Assembly: GCF_002007645.1 (NCBI RefSeq) | Contig: NZ_CP019791.1 | Coordinates: forward strand, 3,960,593-4,024,592 | DNA length: 64,000 nucleotides | Direction of reading: 5' to 3' | Source: Anaerohalosphaera lusitana | Lineage (GTDB): Bacteria > Planctomycetota > Phycisphaerae > Sedimentisphaerales > Anaerohalosphaeraceae | Shown: positions 26,888-35,507 of the stretch, one piece after another | Layout: each line of letters begins with the position of its first letter | Position numbering within the stretch: the first letter of the stretch is position 1 | Translations under genes and position numbers: made by a program | The notes under the pieces: model-generated | What the model was told of the DNA's origin: nothing | Database searches by the model: none | What the model saw: only the letters and a program-made list of their open reading frames with translations

Positions 26888-27400
26888 TTAGCTTATATGC
26901 GCTGCGCACATATTGTTGATCTCTCTGAAGAATGCAGGAAGGTCATCGGGCACTCTGCTCGTTATGAGGTTGCCGTCAACCACAACTTCTTCATCAACGT
27001 AGGTAGCACCCGCCGCCTTGAGATCGTCGCGTATCGCCTTGTAGCACGTTGCTCTGCGTCCCTTGAGCACATCCGCTGACACAAGGACCTGGCCGCCGTG
27101 ACAGATCGCAGCCACACATTTGCCCGCCTCCATCATTTGCCGTGTCACCTCCAAAGCCCTGCTGTAAAGACGCACGGTTTCTGGCGATTTACCGCCGGGA
27201 AGTATCAGCAGGTCGTAATCATCGGCATGAATGCTGGACAGTGATTCATTAATATCGACCGGATATCCATGCTTGCCGTGCACCTTGCCCTTTTCGGGCC
27301 CAGCGACGTCAACAGGTATGCCAGCTTCCTTGAGCCTGTAAAATGGATAGTAGAATTCCATATCCTCTACCCCACCGGCTACGAGTATCAAAGCTTTCAT
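26888..27400 (-). CDS. DJ-1/PfpI family protein
   Basis: This is a 170-residue class I glutamine amidotransferase-like protein of the PfpI/YhbO/YajL group. The nucleophile elbow is AAICHGG, with the conserved Cys followed by His, and a conserved Glu near the N-terminus (VEDMEFYYP) pairs with it. Members act as protein deglycases or proteases in carbonyl and oxidative stress. The start was set at ATG 27400 (MKALILVAGG), which has AAAGGGG upstream; the frame extends seven codons further without support. It is a single gene, downstream of the regulator's divergent promoter region. Confidence 0.85.
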   Translation of the reverse strand: MKALILVAGGVEDMEFYYPFYRLKEAGIPVDVAGPEKGKVHGKHGYPVDINESLSSIHADDYDLLILPGGKSPETVRLYSRALEVTRQMMEAGKCVAAICHGGQVLVSADVLKGRRATCYKAIRDDLKAAGATYVDEEVVVDGNLITSRVPDDLPAFFREINNMCAAHIS

Positions 27401-27753
27401 GTATATCCCCTTTCTGAACAAGTAAATCAGTTTGTAATTCTTACCATGAGTTTAACGGCAGCATTCTGTGCGCGAAATAGGGGATTTGCTCATTTATACC
27501 CGCCCTTAACCTTAAAATCTCATCCGGCACCTGCCGCACTTTTTTCGTGAGAAACCAGCAACAAAAAGGCCTGGAGAATGCTACATTTCCTTAATTTAGC
27601 TGCTACAAAAGCGTATTAACGACCAAAGTATGAATTTTATGTTGTTGCCGGAACGTTTTGTGCACATTTACCATACTTGACTTTGACCGCCATCTCGTTT
27701 ATTATATGAGTTAATTGTATTGAAGAACTCCAATCCCCGAGAGGAATAATCTA
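27401..27753. other. Divergent intergenic promoter region
   Basis: A region of about 350 bases between the PfpI gene (minus) and the response regulator gene (plus). It contains the promoter at 27677-27705. No other gene or strong hairpin was seen. Confidence 0.5.
27677..27705 (+). promoter_or_regulatory. Candidate sigma-70 promoter of the response regulator
   Basis: TTGACT at 27677-27682 and TATTAT at 27700-27705 are separated by exactly 17 bases, about 50 bases before the ATG at 27754. Confidence 0.6.
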
Positions 27754-28407
27754 ATGGGCATTAGAATTTTGATTGCCGATGATCACGGCATCGTCAGGCA
27801 GGGAATAAAGGAAATTGTAAGCCAGCACGAAGACATGGAAGTCATCGGCGAAGCGGCGGATGGGCTTACGACCTTGAAACTGGTCCGGGACCTAAAACCC
27901 GACATAGTATTGATGGATATAAGCATGCCCGACCTCAACGGGGTCGAGACCACACGCGAGATCAAACGTGATTATCCCGATGTGAAAATAATCGGCCTCT
28001 CGATGCACTCAGCCAAGAAATTCATCAGCGAAATGCTCAAGGCCGGCGCATCCGGCTACCTCCTCAAGGACACGGGCTTTGAAGAGCTCATCAATGCCAT
28101 TACCGTCGTCAGTTCCGGACAGAATTATCTCAGCCCGGCCATTACCGAGACAGTGGTGGAAAATTATGTCCGCAACTCCCCGGAAAGACCAAACTCCGTC
28201 TTTTCAACGCTCACAAAGCGGGAACGACAGATACTGCAGTCACTGGCCGAAGGCAAAACCACAAAGCAGACTGCCAAGGACCTGTTCATTAGCCCCAAGA
28301 CGGTCGAAGCACACAGGCTCAACGTCATGAACAAACTTGGCATCGACAACGTCGCAATGCTCACAAAGTACGCTATCCAGGAAGGCCTGACCTCACCTGA
28401 ACCATAA
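27754..28407 (+). CDS. NarL/FixJ-family response regulator
   Basis: This is a two-domain regulator of 217 residues. The receiver domain (1-120) has the acidic pair in IADDHG, the phospho-acceptor Asp in DIVLMDISMP at about residue 54, and the Lys in YLLKDTG. The C-terminal LuxR-type helix-turn-helix (about 148-210) has LTKRERQILQSLAEGKTTKQTA and the recognition helix SPKTVEAHRLNVMNKL. No histidine kinase is next to it, so it is an orphan here. It is flanked by convergent sulfur-transport genes and a divergent PfpI gene. Its targets cannot be read from the sequence. Confidence 0.92.
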   Translation: MGIRILIADDHGIVRQGIKEIVSQHEDMEVIGEAADGLTTLKLVRDLKPDIVLMDISMPDLNGVETTREIKRDYPDVKIIGLSMHSAKKFISEMLKAGASGYLLKDTGFEELINAITVVSSGQNYLSPAITETVVENYVRNSPERPNSVFSTLTKRERQILQSLAEGKTTKQTAKDLFISPKTVEAHRLNVMNKLGIDNVAMLTKYAIQEGLTSPEP

Positions 28408-28424
28408 TAGGCAGTCGCGATCGC

Positions 28425-28979
28425 CTAAGCATAAACCTCCAACAGCACAAGCGAAACTATGATCGCTATTTCCATAGCTATCACGATTACCAGCCGGTTT
28501 ACCTTGAGTAAGTCGGGAATAGTAAGTTTACCAAAGTCCCCCTTGTTGAGAATTTTTGCATCGAGCGTTGAAAACCACCAGGCAAACAGCCCCGCTCCGA
28601 GCATCTGACCCGGAATTCCGCCTAGAAGAGCATCCAATGACCCCTGACCCGCAGCACCGGTAACTGTACCAGGACAGTAGCCAAGCAGACCGAAACCAAC
28701 CCCGAAAATGATACCGCCAATCAGCGACGCACCCACTGACCCTTTTTTAATGTGCAGTCTGACAAGGCCCAGTTTTTCCAGCACGAATATGCCCGGCATT
28801 CCAACCGCGATCGCCATCAAAATCACCTTGGCGACCGTGAAATCTTCAAGCAGCAACTGACCAATCAGAATGTTGTATTCTGTCACCCCGCCTTTCTGCA
28901 GCAGAAATCCGAACACAATCCCAGTGATCAAACCGATCACCAGTTGAATACCTTTGGCTGCATGCAAACCCTTAAGCAC
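28425..28979 (-). CDS. YeeE/YedE family transporter, C-terminal-half subunit
   Basis: This is a membrane protein of 184 residues with four to five helices. The conserved GYCPGTVTGAAGQGS segment marks the second half of YeeE/YedE thiosulfate or sulfur-compound transporters. Start is GTG at 28979, just after a GAGGGG site and 11 bases from the stop of the partner gene; the longer open frame upstream is only a shadow of that partner. With the 28991-29629 gene it forms a split (PmpA/PmpB-like) transporter. The conserved Cys in GYCPG is the candidate sulfur-relay residue. Confidence 0.82.
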   Translation of the reverse strand: MLKGLHAAKGIQLVIGLITGIVFGFLLQKGGVTEYNILIGQLLLEDFTVAKVILMAIAVGMPGIFVLEKLGLVRLHIKKGSVGASLIGGIIFGVGFGLLGYCPGTVTGAAGQGSLDALLGGIPGQMLGAGLFAWWFSTLDAKILNKGDFGKLTIPDLLKVNRLVIVIAMEIAIIVSLVLLEVYA

Positions 28980-28990
28980 GAAACCCCCCC

Positions 28991-29629
28991 TCAGATAAAG
29001 AAACCATAATACAGGACCATAGCAGTGAGAACACCGCTGGCAAACAGACTGATCAAAACGATCCAACTGCTGACCGCAAGCTGGAGTGTACCGCTGATGC
29101 CATGCCCACTGGTGCACCCGCGTGCCCATCGGGCACCGAGGCCCATAACAGCACCACCGACCAGTGCGAAGATCCATCTGAGCAGACCCGACGGGCCGGC
29201 TGTCTCCTGCCACACAGTAGGAACCATCCTCAGTACAAATCTGCCGCTAAGCTGGGCAGACAGAAACGCACCAATGAAAATGCCAAGCACAAACATCCAC
29301 TCCCAGTCAACCTTAGGCGGAAATTTCTGGTAATAAGCATTCTCTTCCACAGTCCTGCGCTGAAACAGTTTCTGCACCATTCCAGCAGTACGCGCATAAG
29401 CAGTGGAAACGCCGATAGGATGATCCGAAAGCACAAAAGTGAACATGCTCAGCACACCTATTCCCGCGCCTACCCAATATGGAGACCACCTCAAATCCGT
29501 GAGTAGACTTCCATCCTCACCTTGCACGGCTGAACCGGATTCTTCCGCCTGCGCCATCGCAGGAATTACTGTGAAGCAAAGAGTAACCGCAAACAGTAAG
29601 GCAATAGCTGCACCCTTATTGCGAAACAT
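28991..29629 (-). CDS. YeeE/YedE family transporter, N-terminal-half subunit with signal peptide
   Basis: A signal peptide-like N-terminus (about 1-27, ending PAMAQAEE) precedes a hydrophobic protein of 212 residues. The family mark is WARGCTSGHGISG at about 168-180, with the conserved Cys thought to handle the sulfur substrate. At the N-terminal side, LSDHPIGVSTAYARTAG also fits the family. An ideal CTGGAGG ribosome site precedes ATG 29629. It works together with the downstream half-transporter. The preceding genes encode a rhodanese-MBL protein and a DsrE-like protein, so import or export of a reduced sulfur species is the likely job. Confidence 0.85.
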   Translation of the reverse strand: MFRNKGAAIALLFAVTLCFTVIPAMAQAEESGSAVQGEDGSLLTDLRWSPYWVGAGIGVLSMFTFVLSDHPIGVSTAYARTAGMVQKLFQRRTVEENAYYQKFPPKVDWEWMFVLGIFIGAFLSAQLSGRFVLRMVPTVWQETAGPSGLLRWIFALVGGAVMGLGARWARGCTSGHGISGTLQLAVSSWIVLISLFASGVLTAMVLYYGFFI

Positions 29630-29651
29630 CTATTTTCCTCCAGATTACACT

Positions 29652-31019
29652 TTAAGAAGTTACAGGACATCCCAGCTTTGAGCACGCTGCCATCGAGCCC
29701 AGGCAGTCCTCCACAAATCTAAAGCCGTTCATCTTCAGATAAGAGGCCGCGATGATAGCACGTCTGCCGCTTCCGCAGAACGTGGTGATCAGTTTATTGC
29801 GGTCCAACTGATCGATCTGTCTGGGCAAATACCCAAGGTACATATGCTGAGCGATCGGCAGGTGCCCTTTTTCGAATTCCGATACGGTCCGCACATCCAG
29901 CAAAGTAAAGTCCGTTTGATTCTCGATCCTCTTCTTCAATTCTTGCGCATGAACAGCCGGGATCATGTCGTAGATGAGCCCGCTCTTTTCCCACTGGTGA
30001 ATACCCTGCCCGAGATACCCAACGACATTGTCGTAACCGAGCCGGCAGAGGTGCCTTACCGCCTGCCCCACGTCGGCTTTGTTTTCAACAACCAGGCCGA
30101 TCGGTTGGTCATAAGGTATAAGCCATCCTGCATAGGCTGGTATCATGTTCAGCGGAATCGCCAGACTGCCCGGAATAAAGCAGCCTGCAAAAGCTTCCGG
30201 ACTCCTAGCATCCAATACTAACATTCCACTGTCCTGACTCTTCTCGAAAGTCGAGACATTCATTCTTTTCACCGGCTTTTGCATATCCTTTTCGGGCGGC
30301 CCGAATTGGTTGTATTCCTCCATCTTCTTGAAGTAAGGAGGCTGATAGTGATGCTCATTAACCTTGTAGTTAACGAATTCGCCCTTGTCGGTCTTCTGCA
30401 GCACAGGATTGTGCTTTCTTTCGTATCCAATCGTTGAGAACTCCCGTGATGCCATTCCCGACCCGCAGACCGAGCCCGCTCCATGAGCAGGATAGAGAAT
30501 GACATCGTCACCCAGAGGCAGCAGTTTATTGAAAATGCTCTCATACAAAAGTCCTGCGACCTCCTCTGCCCTGTCAGGGAAAAAGTCGGTACGCCCAACA
30601 TCACCTATAAACAACGCATCTCCGGTAAACACACCAACAGGGTCATCACTGAAGTTGCTGTCGATCACAGCTATCGAAATACTGTCGAACGTATGGCCGG
30701 GCGTTTCAAGAATTTTCAGCTTAAGATCGCCTATCTCAAACTCATTCCCTTCACTCACCGACTGCCCATACGAGAATTTCGTTGCACCGCTGTGATATAT
30801 CTGCGATCCGGTTTTGTCCATCAAAGGCAGAGAACCGATCACATAATCCTCATTGCGATGCGTTTCGAAAATGTGCGTTATATTCACTCCCTTCTCACGC
30901 GCCATTTGCAGATAAACGTCTATGTCCCGTCTGGGATCGATCACTGCTGCCTGGCCGCCGCTTCCGAGCATGTACGACAGATGAGCAATACCTTCTGATT
31001 TGATCTTTTCTAAAAACAT
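29652..31019 (-). CDS. MBL-fold protein with two rhodanese domains (persulfide-metabolism type)
   Basis: Residues about 1-245 are a metallo-beta-lactamase domain of the ETHE1-like/persulfide dioxygenase type: ETHRNEDYVIGS, LETPGHTFDSIS, FTGDALFIGDVGRTDF and YPAHGAGSVCG. The usual HxHxDH is HRNEDY here, but the three iron ligands (first His, PGHT His, GDALF Asp) remain. Two rhodanese domains follow. The first lacks the catalytic Cys (VVENKADVGQA), while the second has TFCGSGRRA with a CxxGxR loop. The start was set at ATG 31019 (MFLEKIK) after AAGGGAG, giving 455 residues; an upstream extension has no support. It probably oxidises or transfers persulfide sulfur in the cytoplasm. Confidence 0.87.
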   Translation of the reverse strand: MFLEKIKSEGIAHLSYMLGSGGQAAVIDPRRDIDVYLQMAREKGVNITHIFETHRNEDYVIGSLPLMDKTGSQIYHSGATKFSYGQSVSEGNEFEIGDLKLKILETPGHTFDSISIAVIDSNFSDDPVGVFTGDALFIGDVGRTDFFPDRAEEVAGLLYESIFNKLLPLGDDVILYPAHGAGSVCGSGMASREFSTIGYERKHNPVLQKTDKGEFVNYKVNEHHYQPPYFKKMEEYNQFGPPEKDMQKPVKRMNVSTFEKSQDSGMLVLDARSPEAFAGCFIPGSLAIPLNMIPAYAGWLIPYDQPIGLVVENKADVGQAVRHLCRLGYDNVVGYLGQGIHQWEKSGLIYDMIPAVHAQELKKRIENQTDFTLLDVRTVSEFEKGHLPIAQHMYLGYLPRQIDQLDRNKLITTFCGSGRRAIIAASYLKMNGFRFVEDCLGSMAACSKLGCPVTS

Positions 31020-31048
31020 CACTGCTCCCTTCTTGTAATGTGATCCGC

Positions 31049-31561
31049 TTAAAATCTTATATATGCATGTCCGCGAAGCTGCAGGTCGATTATTCTGGGG
31101 TATGCTCCTGCAACGATTTTGATGCCTTCGAGAACATCCTGCTGTGTCCAGCCGTTGTTCCGCATTGTCGATGCGCAAAGCTCGACACTGACACCACGGT
31201 TCAAAAGCTGCTTGACTACACTCTTGTTAGGATTTTCACTGCGAGTCTCATCCGCCCGGTCATATTGACTGTCTTTGAGCAACCAGTAGCCCGCATCACC
31301 ATGCAAAACAGCATGAGCGTAAACCTCGCCAGAATCGACCCCAAGTTTCTCATACGCCTTCATCAACTTGTTAACATAATACAAACCTGCACCCACCCCC
31401 TGCTTCCTGTCATCTGTTTTGATCTGATAAACCATTCGTATATCATCGTGAATGCCAAGGCCGATCGGTTCATCAGGATCGCCCGGCCTTGAAGCAAATC
31501 CAGCCATATAGACGGCAATTATGATGACTGCAGCTAGTAATACTACTACTGTCCGTTTCAT
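31049..31561 (-). CDS. DsrE-like protein with N-terminal membrane anchor
   Basis: A hydrophobic segment at about residues 4-21 (VVVLLAAVIIIAVYMAGF) acts as anchor or uncleaved signal. The rest resembles DsrE/DsrF-like small sulfur-carrier proteins, with HAVLHGDAGYWLL and SVELCASTMRNNGW; the Cys is in the place of the sulfur-binding Cys of the family. Length is 170 residues. An AGAGGAG site precedes ATG 31561. It is the first gene of the sulfur operon, ahead of the MBL-rhodanese gene by 29 bases. The anchoring suggests sulfur relay at the membrane, possibly on the periplasmic side. Confidence 0.75.
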   Translation of the reverse strand: MKRTVVVLLAAVIIIAVYMAGFASRPGDPDEPIGLGIHDDIRMVYQIKTDDRKQGVGAGLYYVNKLMKAYEKLGVDSGEVYAHAVLHGDAGYWLLKDSQYDRADETRSENPNKSVVKQLLNRGVSVELCASTMRNNGWTQQDVLEGIKIVAGAYPRIIDLQLRGHAYIRF

Positions 31562-31673
31562 AGTTTCTCCTCTGAAAGAGCCCCAAAGCAGTACAATGAT
31601 AAAAAATAACAGTATTTTTGATATAAGCGAAATGCGTATTTGGTATTAGCAAAATCCTGAAATCCCATTCAAT

Positions 31674-31704
31674 AAAAAAGACGGAGCTTTGTAGAAGCCC
31701 CGTC
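31674..31704 (-). terminator. Rho-independent terminator
   Basis: On the minus strand GACGGGGCTT pairs with AAGCTCCGTC and is followed by six Ts. It ends the transcript of the 31739-33364 gene. Confidence 0.85.
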
Positions 31705-31738
31705 ATTAAACCAATCGTTGATTGTTGCATCAAATAAG

Positions 31739-33364
31739 CTAGCGACTGTAAGTGCCCCCTTCACGAACATCGCCTTCTTCCTCAAGTTCCATTTCCTGTT
31801 CAGACTGCATATCGATCGTTTCCTGCTGCATCATCTGGTCAGTGTCAGTCTGACCTTCAATCTGCCACTGGGGCTGACCTTGCTCGTCACGAAGCTGAAG
31901 AGTCTGACCATCCTTCTTGATCTCACTTGCCATGATAACGGTCTTACCGTCAACCTTGGTCTTACTTCCGGTTATGGTCACTTCGTCACCGGAACCAAAT
32001 GAAACATTCTTCTTTTGACAGTGGCTCTTTGGACCGCAATAAACAGTGACAGATTCGCCCTGGTCTGTTTCTACCTTAAGTCTCAAACCGGGCTCAGCCT
32101 TCCTGTCAGGCATAAAGGTACCAACACTCTTTACTGTTCCCTTTATGGTCTTGACCTCGTCTGCCTTGTAGCTCTTGTTGTACTCGCTGCCTTCTTTCCA
32201 TGCGGCCGTCTTCTCATCTTCACCAGGCACGAATCCAAACACTTCCCACTGGGGCTGCCCGAATTCTTCGTGGATATTCTGAGCGAACTGCTTGTCGGAG
32301 AGCTTCTGTATCTGGTCTTCCTCTATCTGTGCCATCTTCAGAGTTTCCTGATCTACGTCAAGAAGTGCCACATTGTTTTCTGACTGCAGTTCAAGAGACG
32401 TCCATGGAACAGCGGCCATTTCTTCTCCTATGCCCCAGAAACCGCCATAGGATACGAATCCATAAGCCACTTTACCCTGCTGCTGCTCGACGATCACATC
32501 TTCGAGCTGACCGAGCTGCTGGCCGTCAGGCTGATTAACATTGTAGCCGATCAAACTCGTAAGCATGTAAAGCTTTTCAGGTTCTGACTTGGCAGTCTGC
32601 TGCCAACTGCTCTGCTGCTTCATGCTCTGCTGGTCCTTGTCCCACTCGGATTTGGCTTTATCCCAGGACTTTTTGTCCCACTCAGTTGTCTGATCCTTCG
32701 ACTTCTCCTGCCACTTTGACTTCTCGCTCTTGGCCTTCTCATGCATACTTGTACCAGAACCGTCGAGCTTCCACTCATACTCACTCTGCTGATCTTCTCT
32801 TTGCCACGGCTTCTGCTGCTCTTTCTGCTGTTGCTGCTGTTCCTGCTGCCATGACTTCTGCTGCGTCTGAGTTTCGCCATAGAAGCTCTTTACCTCCTGT
32901 TTGAGGCTTTCGCTGCTCACCTCTGCAGGAGTAACTTCCTGGATCGTAGGAGCATTTCGCAACTCGCTCTTCTGCATTTTCACCTGACAGGGCTCACCTT
33001 CGGCCGTCTTTTGAAACGCGCTCCAGGGAGCCGGCACCAGACCTTGATCGGTGGATACTATAACATATTTCACAGAATTGTCCGTTCCGTTGATCACAAC
33101 TTCCTGTATCTCACCGACATTCTGACCGGACTTGTCCTGCACTTCCTTGCCGATGAGCTTATTCGCACTCATCAGCTCGCCGATCTGCTGTTGCTGCTCC
33201 TGCGTCCACTTCTGATTCATCTGTTCCTGTTTCTGCTTCTGCTGCTTGTCCTGCTCAAGCCCCATTTCACCTTCGTGCTCAGCAGCTTGCAACCCTGCTG
33301 AGGTGGAAATGAGAACGGCAGCCAGCATCCACAACAATGACTTTTTCCTCAATAACAAGTTCAT
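31739..33364 (-). CDS. Secreted Gln-rich PRC-barrel protein
   Basis: This is a 541-residue exported protein with a clean signal peptide (about 1-28, ending LQAAE). Regions in order: a Gln/Lys-rich linker; PRC-barrel one (about 68-160); a low-complexity stretch (about 165-270) rich in Q, K, W and E with repeated KSKWQEK and SWDKAKSEWDK units; PRC-barrel two (about 275-360); and an OB-like C-terminal domain (about 400-495) with a Cys pair in VYCGPKSHCQ. The last 40 residues are acidic. ATG 33364 has GGGGGT upstream. I know no function for this arrangement; a periplasmic or surface stress role is a guess. It has its own terminator. Confidence 0.78.
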   Translation of the reverse strand: MNLLLRKKSLLWMLAAVLISTSAGLQAAEHEGEMGLEQDKQQKQKQEQMNQKWTQEQQQQIGELMSANKLIGKEVQDKSGQNVGEIQEVVINGTDNSVKYVIVSTDQGLVPAPWSAFQKTAEGEPCQVKMQKSELRNAPTIQEVTPAEVSSESLKQEVKSFYGETQTQQKSWQQEQQQQQKEQQKPWQREDQQSEYEWKLDGSGTSMHEKAKSEKSKWQEKSKDQTTEWDKKSWDKAKSEWDKDQQSMKQQSSWQQTAKSEPEKLYMLTSLIGYNVNQPDGQQLGQLEDVIVEQQQGKVAYGFVSYGGFWGIGEEMAAVPWTSLELQSENNVALLDVDQETLKMAQIEEDQIQKLSDKQFAQNIHEEFGQPQWEVFGFVPGEDEKTAAWKEGSEYNKSYKADEVKTIKGTVKSVGTFMPDRKAEPGLRLKVETDQGESVTVYCGPKSHCQKKNVSFGSGDEVTITGSKTKVDGKTVIMASEIKKDGQTLQLRDEQGQPQWQIEGQTDTDQMMQQETIDMQSEQEMELEEEGDVREGGTYSR

Positions 33365-33663
33365 AATTTTACCCCCAATAAATTTCAGTTAAATACTACG
33401 GAAGTAGTCCAGCCAACACGACTAGAAACCGCTACCACCGTCTTCCAAACTACCATTGCTTCACATTAAAGTATAGACCAGCAATTTGCGTTTGCAATCA
33501 GGCGTGGTTATGAAAGCGCTATAATAACCAGCACCGAGGGGGCATAGTATGAGGGTAATCCATCAGGAGTAATGAGACATATGCACTCACCCTTGATGGA
33601 TCGACAGGAATGGTAAAACAAAAAGGCCTGACCAGCTATTTGCCTGGCCAGGCCCTGTTTTAT
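33365..33663. other. Intergenic region with terminator and long inverted repeat
   Basis: No gene is seen. It holds the promoter region of the PRC-barrel gene, the terminator of the DUF1570 gene (33618-33654), and an inverted repeat with arms ATCCATCA and TGATGGAT at 33558-33601. Confidence 0.5.
33618..33654 (-). terminator. Rho-independent terminator
   Basis: Minus-strand arms GGCCTGGCCAG and CTGGTCAGGCC close on an 8-base loop and are followed by TTTTTGTTTT. It ends the DUF1570 gene. Confidence 0.9.
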
Positions 33664-34641
33664 CTATTTATGGGACGTGAGCTCTTGCACAAAATCAAGC
33701 CATTCGGCATTGAGCTTTTCGAATGAACCCGCCGATTGCGCGAGCTCCTGGTAAAGGGAGAATTCGCTCCGCCAGCCTGGTTCGGTCTCATACAGTCTGG
33801 CAGTATAAGCCTTGAGCAACTCTGGCTTGCGCTCCATCATGAACTTAAAGAAACCCCATGCCTGGGCATAAAGATCCTTCGCTTCGTCATTGTCGCCTTT
33901 CACACCAACCTCCGTGACAAACTCATCGAGACGCCTGAGCCTGCCTTCTTTGAAAAGTTCAACCAGGCGTTTCCTCCTGATCTCATTGTCCTTATTGTAA
34001 TAACCGTTTTCAAGGTAAGTGGCAAGCCCTTCAGAATACCACAAAGGGTACATGACATGGCGTTTCTGAAGACCGCTGTTAAAAGCCAGTTGGTGTGCAG
34101 CTTCATGCTGGATCTTGGTAAGGCTTTCATCTCCTTCTGCAGCCATAGCCATAATACTGCTGTTTTCAGAACCGAATCTGTCGCCATCCTCTTTAGCAAT
34201 TTCGCTCGTGTCAAAGCTGGATTTGACCACGGCAACTCGATTCGTTCGGGAAGAGTAGTAACCTTTAATTCCCCCGAGATTGACGCGGTCTATCTTTTGA
34301 GCATAATTTTCAAAATCTTCAAGATCTTCAAAAGAAACCCAGGTCAGTTCCTCACTTGGTTTGCGCAACTCAAAACCTTTTTTCTTGAACAGATCCCTGA
34401 ACTGGCTGTTCAACAGCTCCAGCAAACTTGCCATCCTCGCCGCTTCGTCCGGTTCGGAATCGTGTACAACCATGAAATTGCGTGTCTCGAGCTTTGCAAA
34501 CCGCTTGCCGAGCTCGCCATTTAATCGAGAAGGAAGCTGCTGATCGCCACTTTTAGCCGACGCTTCGGGTGAAAACGAAAACACTGCAGCAAAGGCCAAA
34601 ACCAGTAAGAGCGTAATGTTTCTGGTAAAGTTTTTTCTCAT
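33664..34641 (-). CDS. Exported DUF1570/MA-like putative metallopeptidase
   Basis: A signal peptide (about 1-29, ending EASAKS) is followed by a 295-residue mature protein of the DUF1570/peptidase MA-like group common in Planctomycetes. The zinc motif HEAAHQ lies at about residue 183, and EGLATYLEN about 25 residues later supplies the third ligand, the gluzincin pattern. The N-terminal part has NFMVVHDSEPDEAARMASLLE, typical of the group. It is monocistronic with its own terminator. The ribosome site at ATG 34641 is weak. Proteolysis is inferred from the motif; no substrate is known. Confidence 0.8.
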   Translation of the reverse strand: MRKNFTRNITLLLVLAFAAVFSFSPEASAKSGDQQLPSRLNGELGKRFAKLETRNFMVVHDSEPDEAARMASLLELLNSQFRDLFKKKGFELRKPSEELTWVSFEDLEDFENYAQKIDRVNLGGIKGYYSSRTNRVAVVKSSFDTSEIAKEDGDRFGSENSSIMAMAAEGDESLTKIQHEAAHQLAFNSGLQKRHVMYPLWYSEGLATYLENGYYNKDNEIRRKRLVELFKEGRLRRLDEFVTEVGVKGDNDEAKDLYAQAWGFFKFMMERKPELLKAYTARLYETEPGWRSEFSLYQELAQSAGSFEKLNAEWLDFVQELTSHK

Positions 34642-35054
34642 AACTAAGGTATAACACCCAAAAAAGTAACCTGGGTTATCATTATGCCAAAACGCTTACA
34701 ACGATTCTACACGAACAAACACGTATACCCGAATGGGCAGTCAAAATCAGGGACTGGGAAGAACACCCAACCCGTCAGATTCGATACAAACAAAAAGAGC
34801 CCGGTCAGGCTCTTGTACTGTCGAACTACATCAGCAGCAGACTTCAGAAAAATCTACTTATTCTTAGAGATTGCAAGCTGCGATGGGTAGATTTCACCAT
34901 GCATACTCTCAGGTATACTCTGTGTTCAAAAAATATTACGCCGCAAACCAAAAGTGTTACGAAATAGTAACTTTTACTAATGAATAAGGCTTGCTTTATG
35001 CCTATTTCGCCCCTAAACTATTCGCGACATTCAAATAATTATCTGGTGGATACA
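34642..35054. other. Intergenic region upstream of the Fur-family gene
   Basis: About 400 bases separating divergent genes. It contains the inverted repeat at 34956-34971. Short open frames here have no ribosome site or family resemblance. The first 25 codons of the longest Fur-family frame (from 34980) lie in this region and are considered untranslated. Confidence 0.45.
34956..34971. promoter_or_regulatory. Candidate operator, inverted repeat GTTAC-N6-GTAAC
   Basis: A perfect 5-base inverted repeat in an AT-rich context, about 85 bases before the proposed Fur-family start. Such palindromes are typical of autoregulatory Fur/PerR boxes, although this one does not match the classical consensus. 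Confidence 0.4.
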
Positions 35055-35507
35055 ATGACAAACGCATCTTCGCAAAATGATTTTACGCACAAGTGCAACG
35101 CCAAAGGCATCAAGGTGACGCCCCAAAGAGCACTTATCTATAAGATATTGTCGGAATCTAAACTTCACCCATCCGCTGAACAGGTTTACAAGGACCTGAC
35201 AGAATTTTTCCCAAACGCCTCTCTAGACACTGTTTATCGCACTCTTAAGACATTCGCCGATGCCGGCATTGTGGAATGCGTAGAAAGCTTCGGCCCCCCC
35301 GCTCGCTACGACGCAAACACCGCAAGCCATCACCACATACATTGCATCAATTGTGGCAAGATACTGGACATAGACAAATCCGAACTGGGCGAATTCGATG
35401 TTCCGCAAAGCTTCATAAAAAAATACTGCATCCAGAGAAAGAGACTCCTTCTCGAAGGCATATGCCTGCCCTGCCAAAAGGATGCGCCCGCAGAAAACCT
35501 GCCCTGA
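35055..35507 (+). CDS. Fur/PerR-family transcriptional regulator
   Basis: This is a metal-dependent regulator of about 150 residues. The winged-helix part has TPQRALIYKILSES, HPSAEQVYKDL and the recognition region SLDTVYRTLKTF. The metal and dimer part has ASHHHIHCINCGKI and a second Cys pair in CLPC, so a structural Zn(Cys4) site is likely, with the His cluster forming the sensor site. This is closer to PerR than to Zur or Nur, but the subtype cannot be fixed. The start was chosen at ATG 35055 (MTNASSQNDF) after GGTGG; an ATG at 34980 is possible and would add 25 unconserved residues. It lies upstream of the ergothioneine-type cluster in the same direction. Confidence 0.85.
   Translation: MTNASSQNDFTHKCNAKGIKVTPQRALIYKILSESKLHPSAEQVYKDLTEFFPNASLDTVYRTLKTFADAGIVECVESFGPPARYDANTASHHHIHCINCGKILDIDKSELGEFDVPQSFIKKYCIQRKRLLLEGICLPCQKDAPAENLP

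Noticed and set aside
34684-34890. 68-codon plus-strand frame upstream of the Fur-family gene
   Set aside because: It has no convincing ribosome site or conserved pattern and lies in a divergent promoter region.
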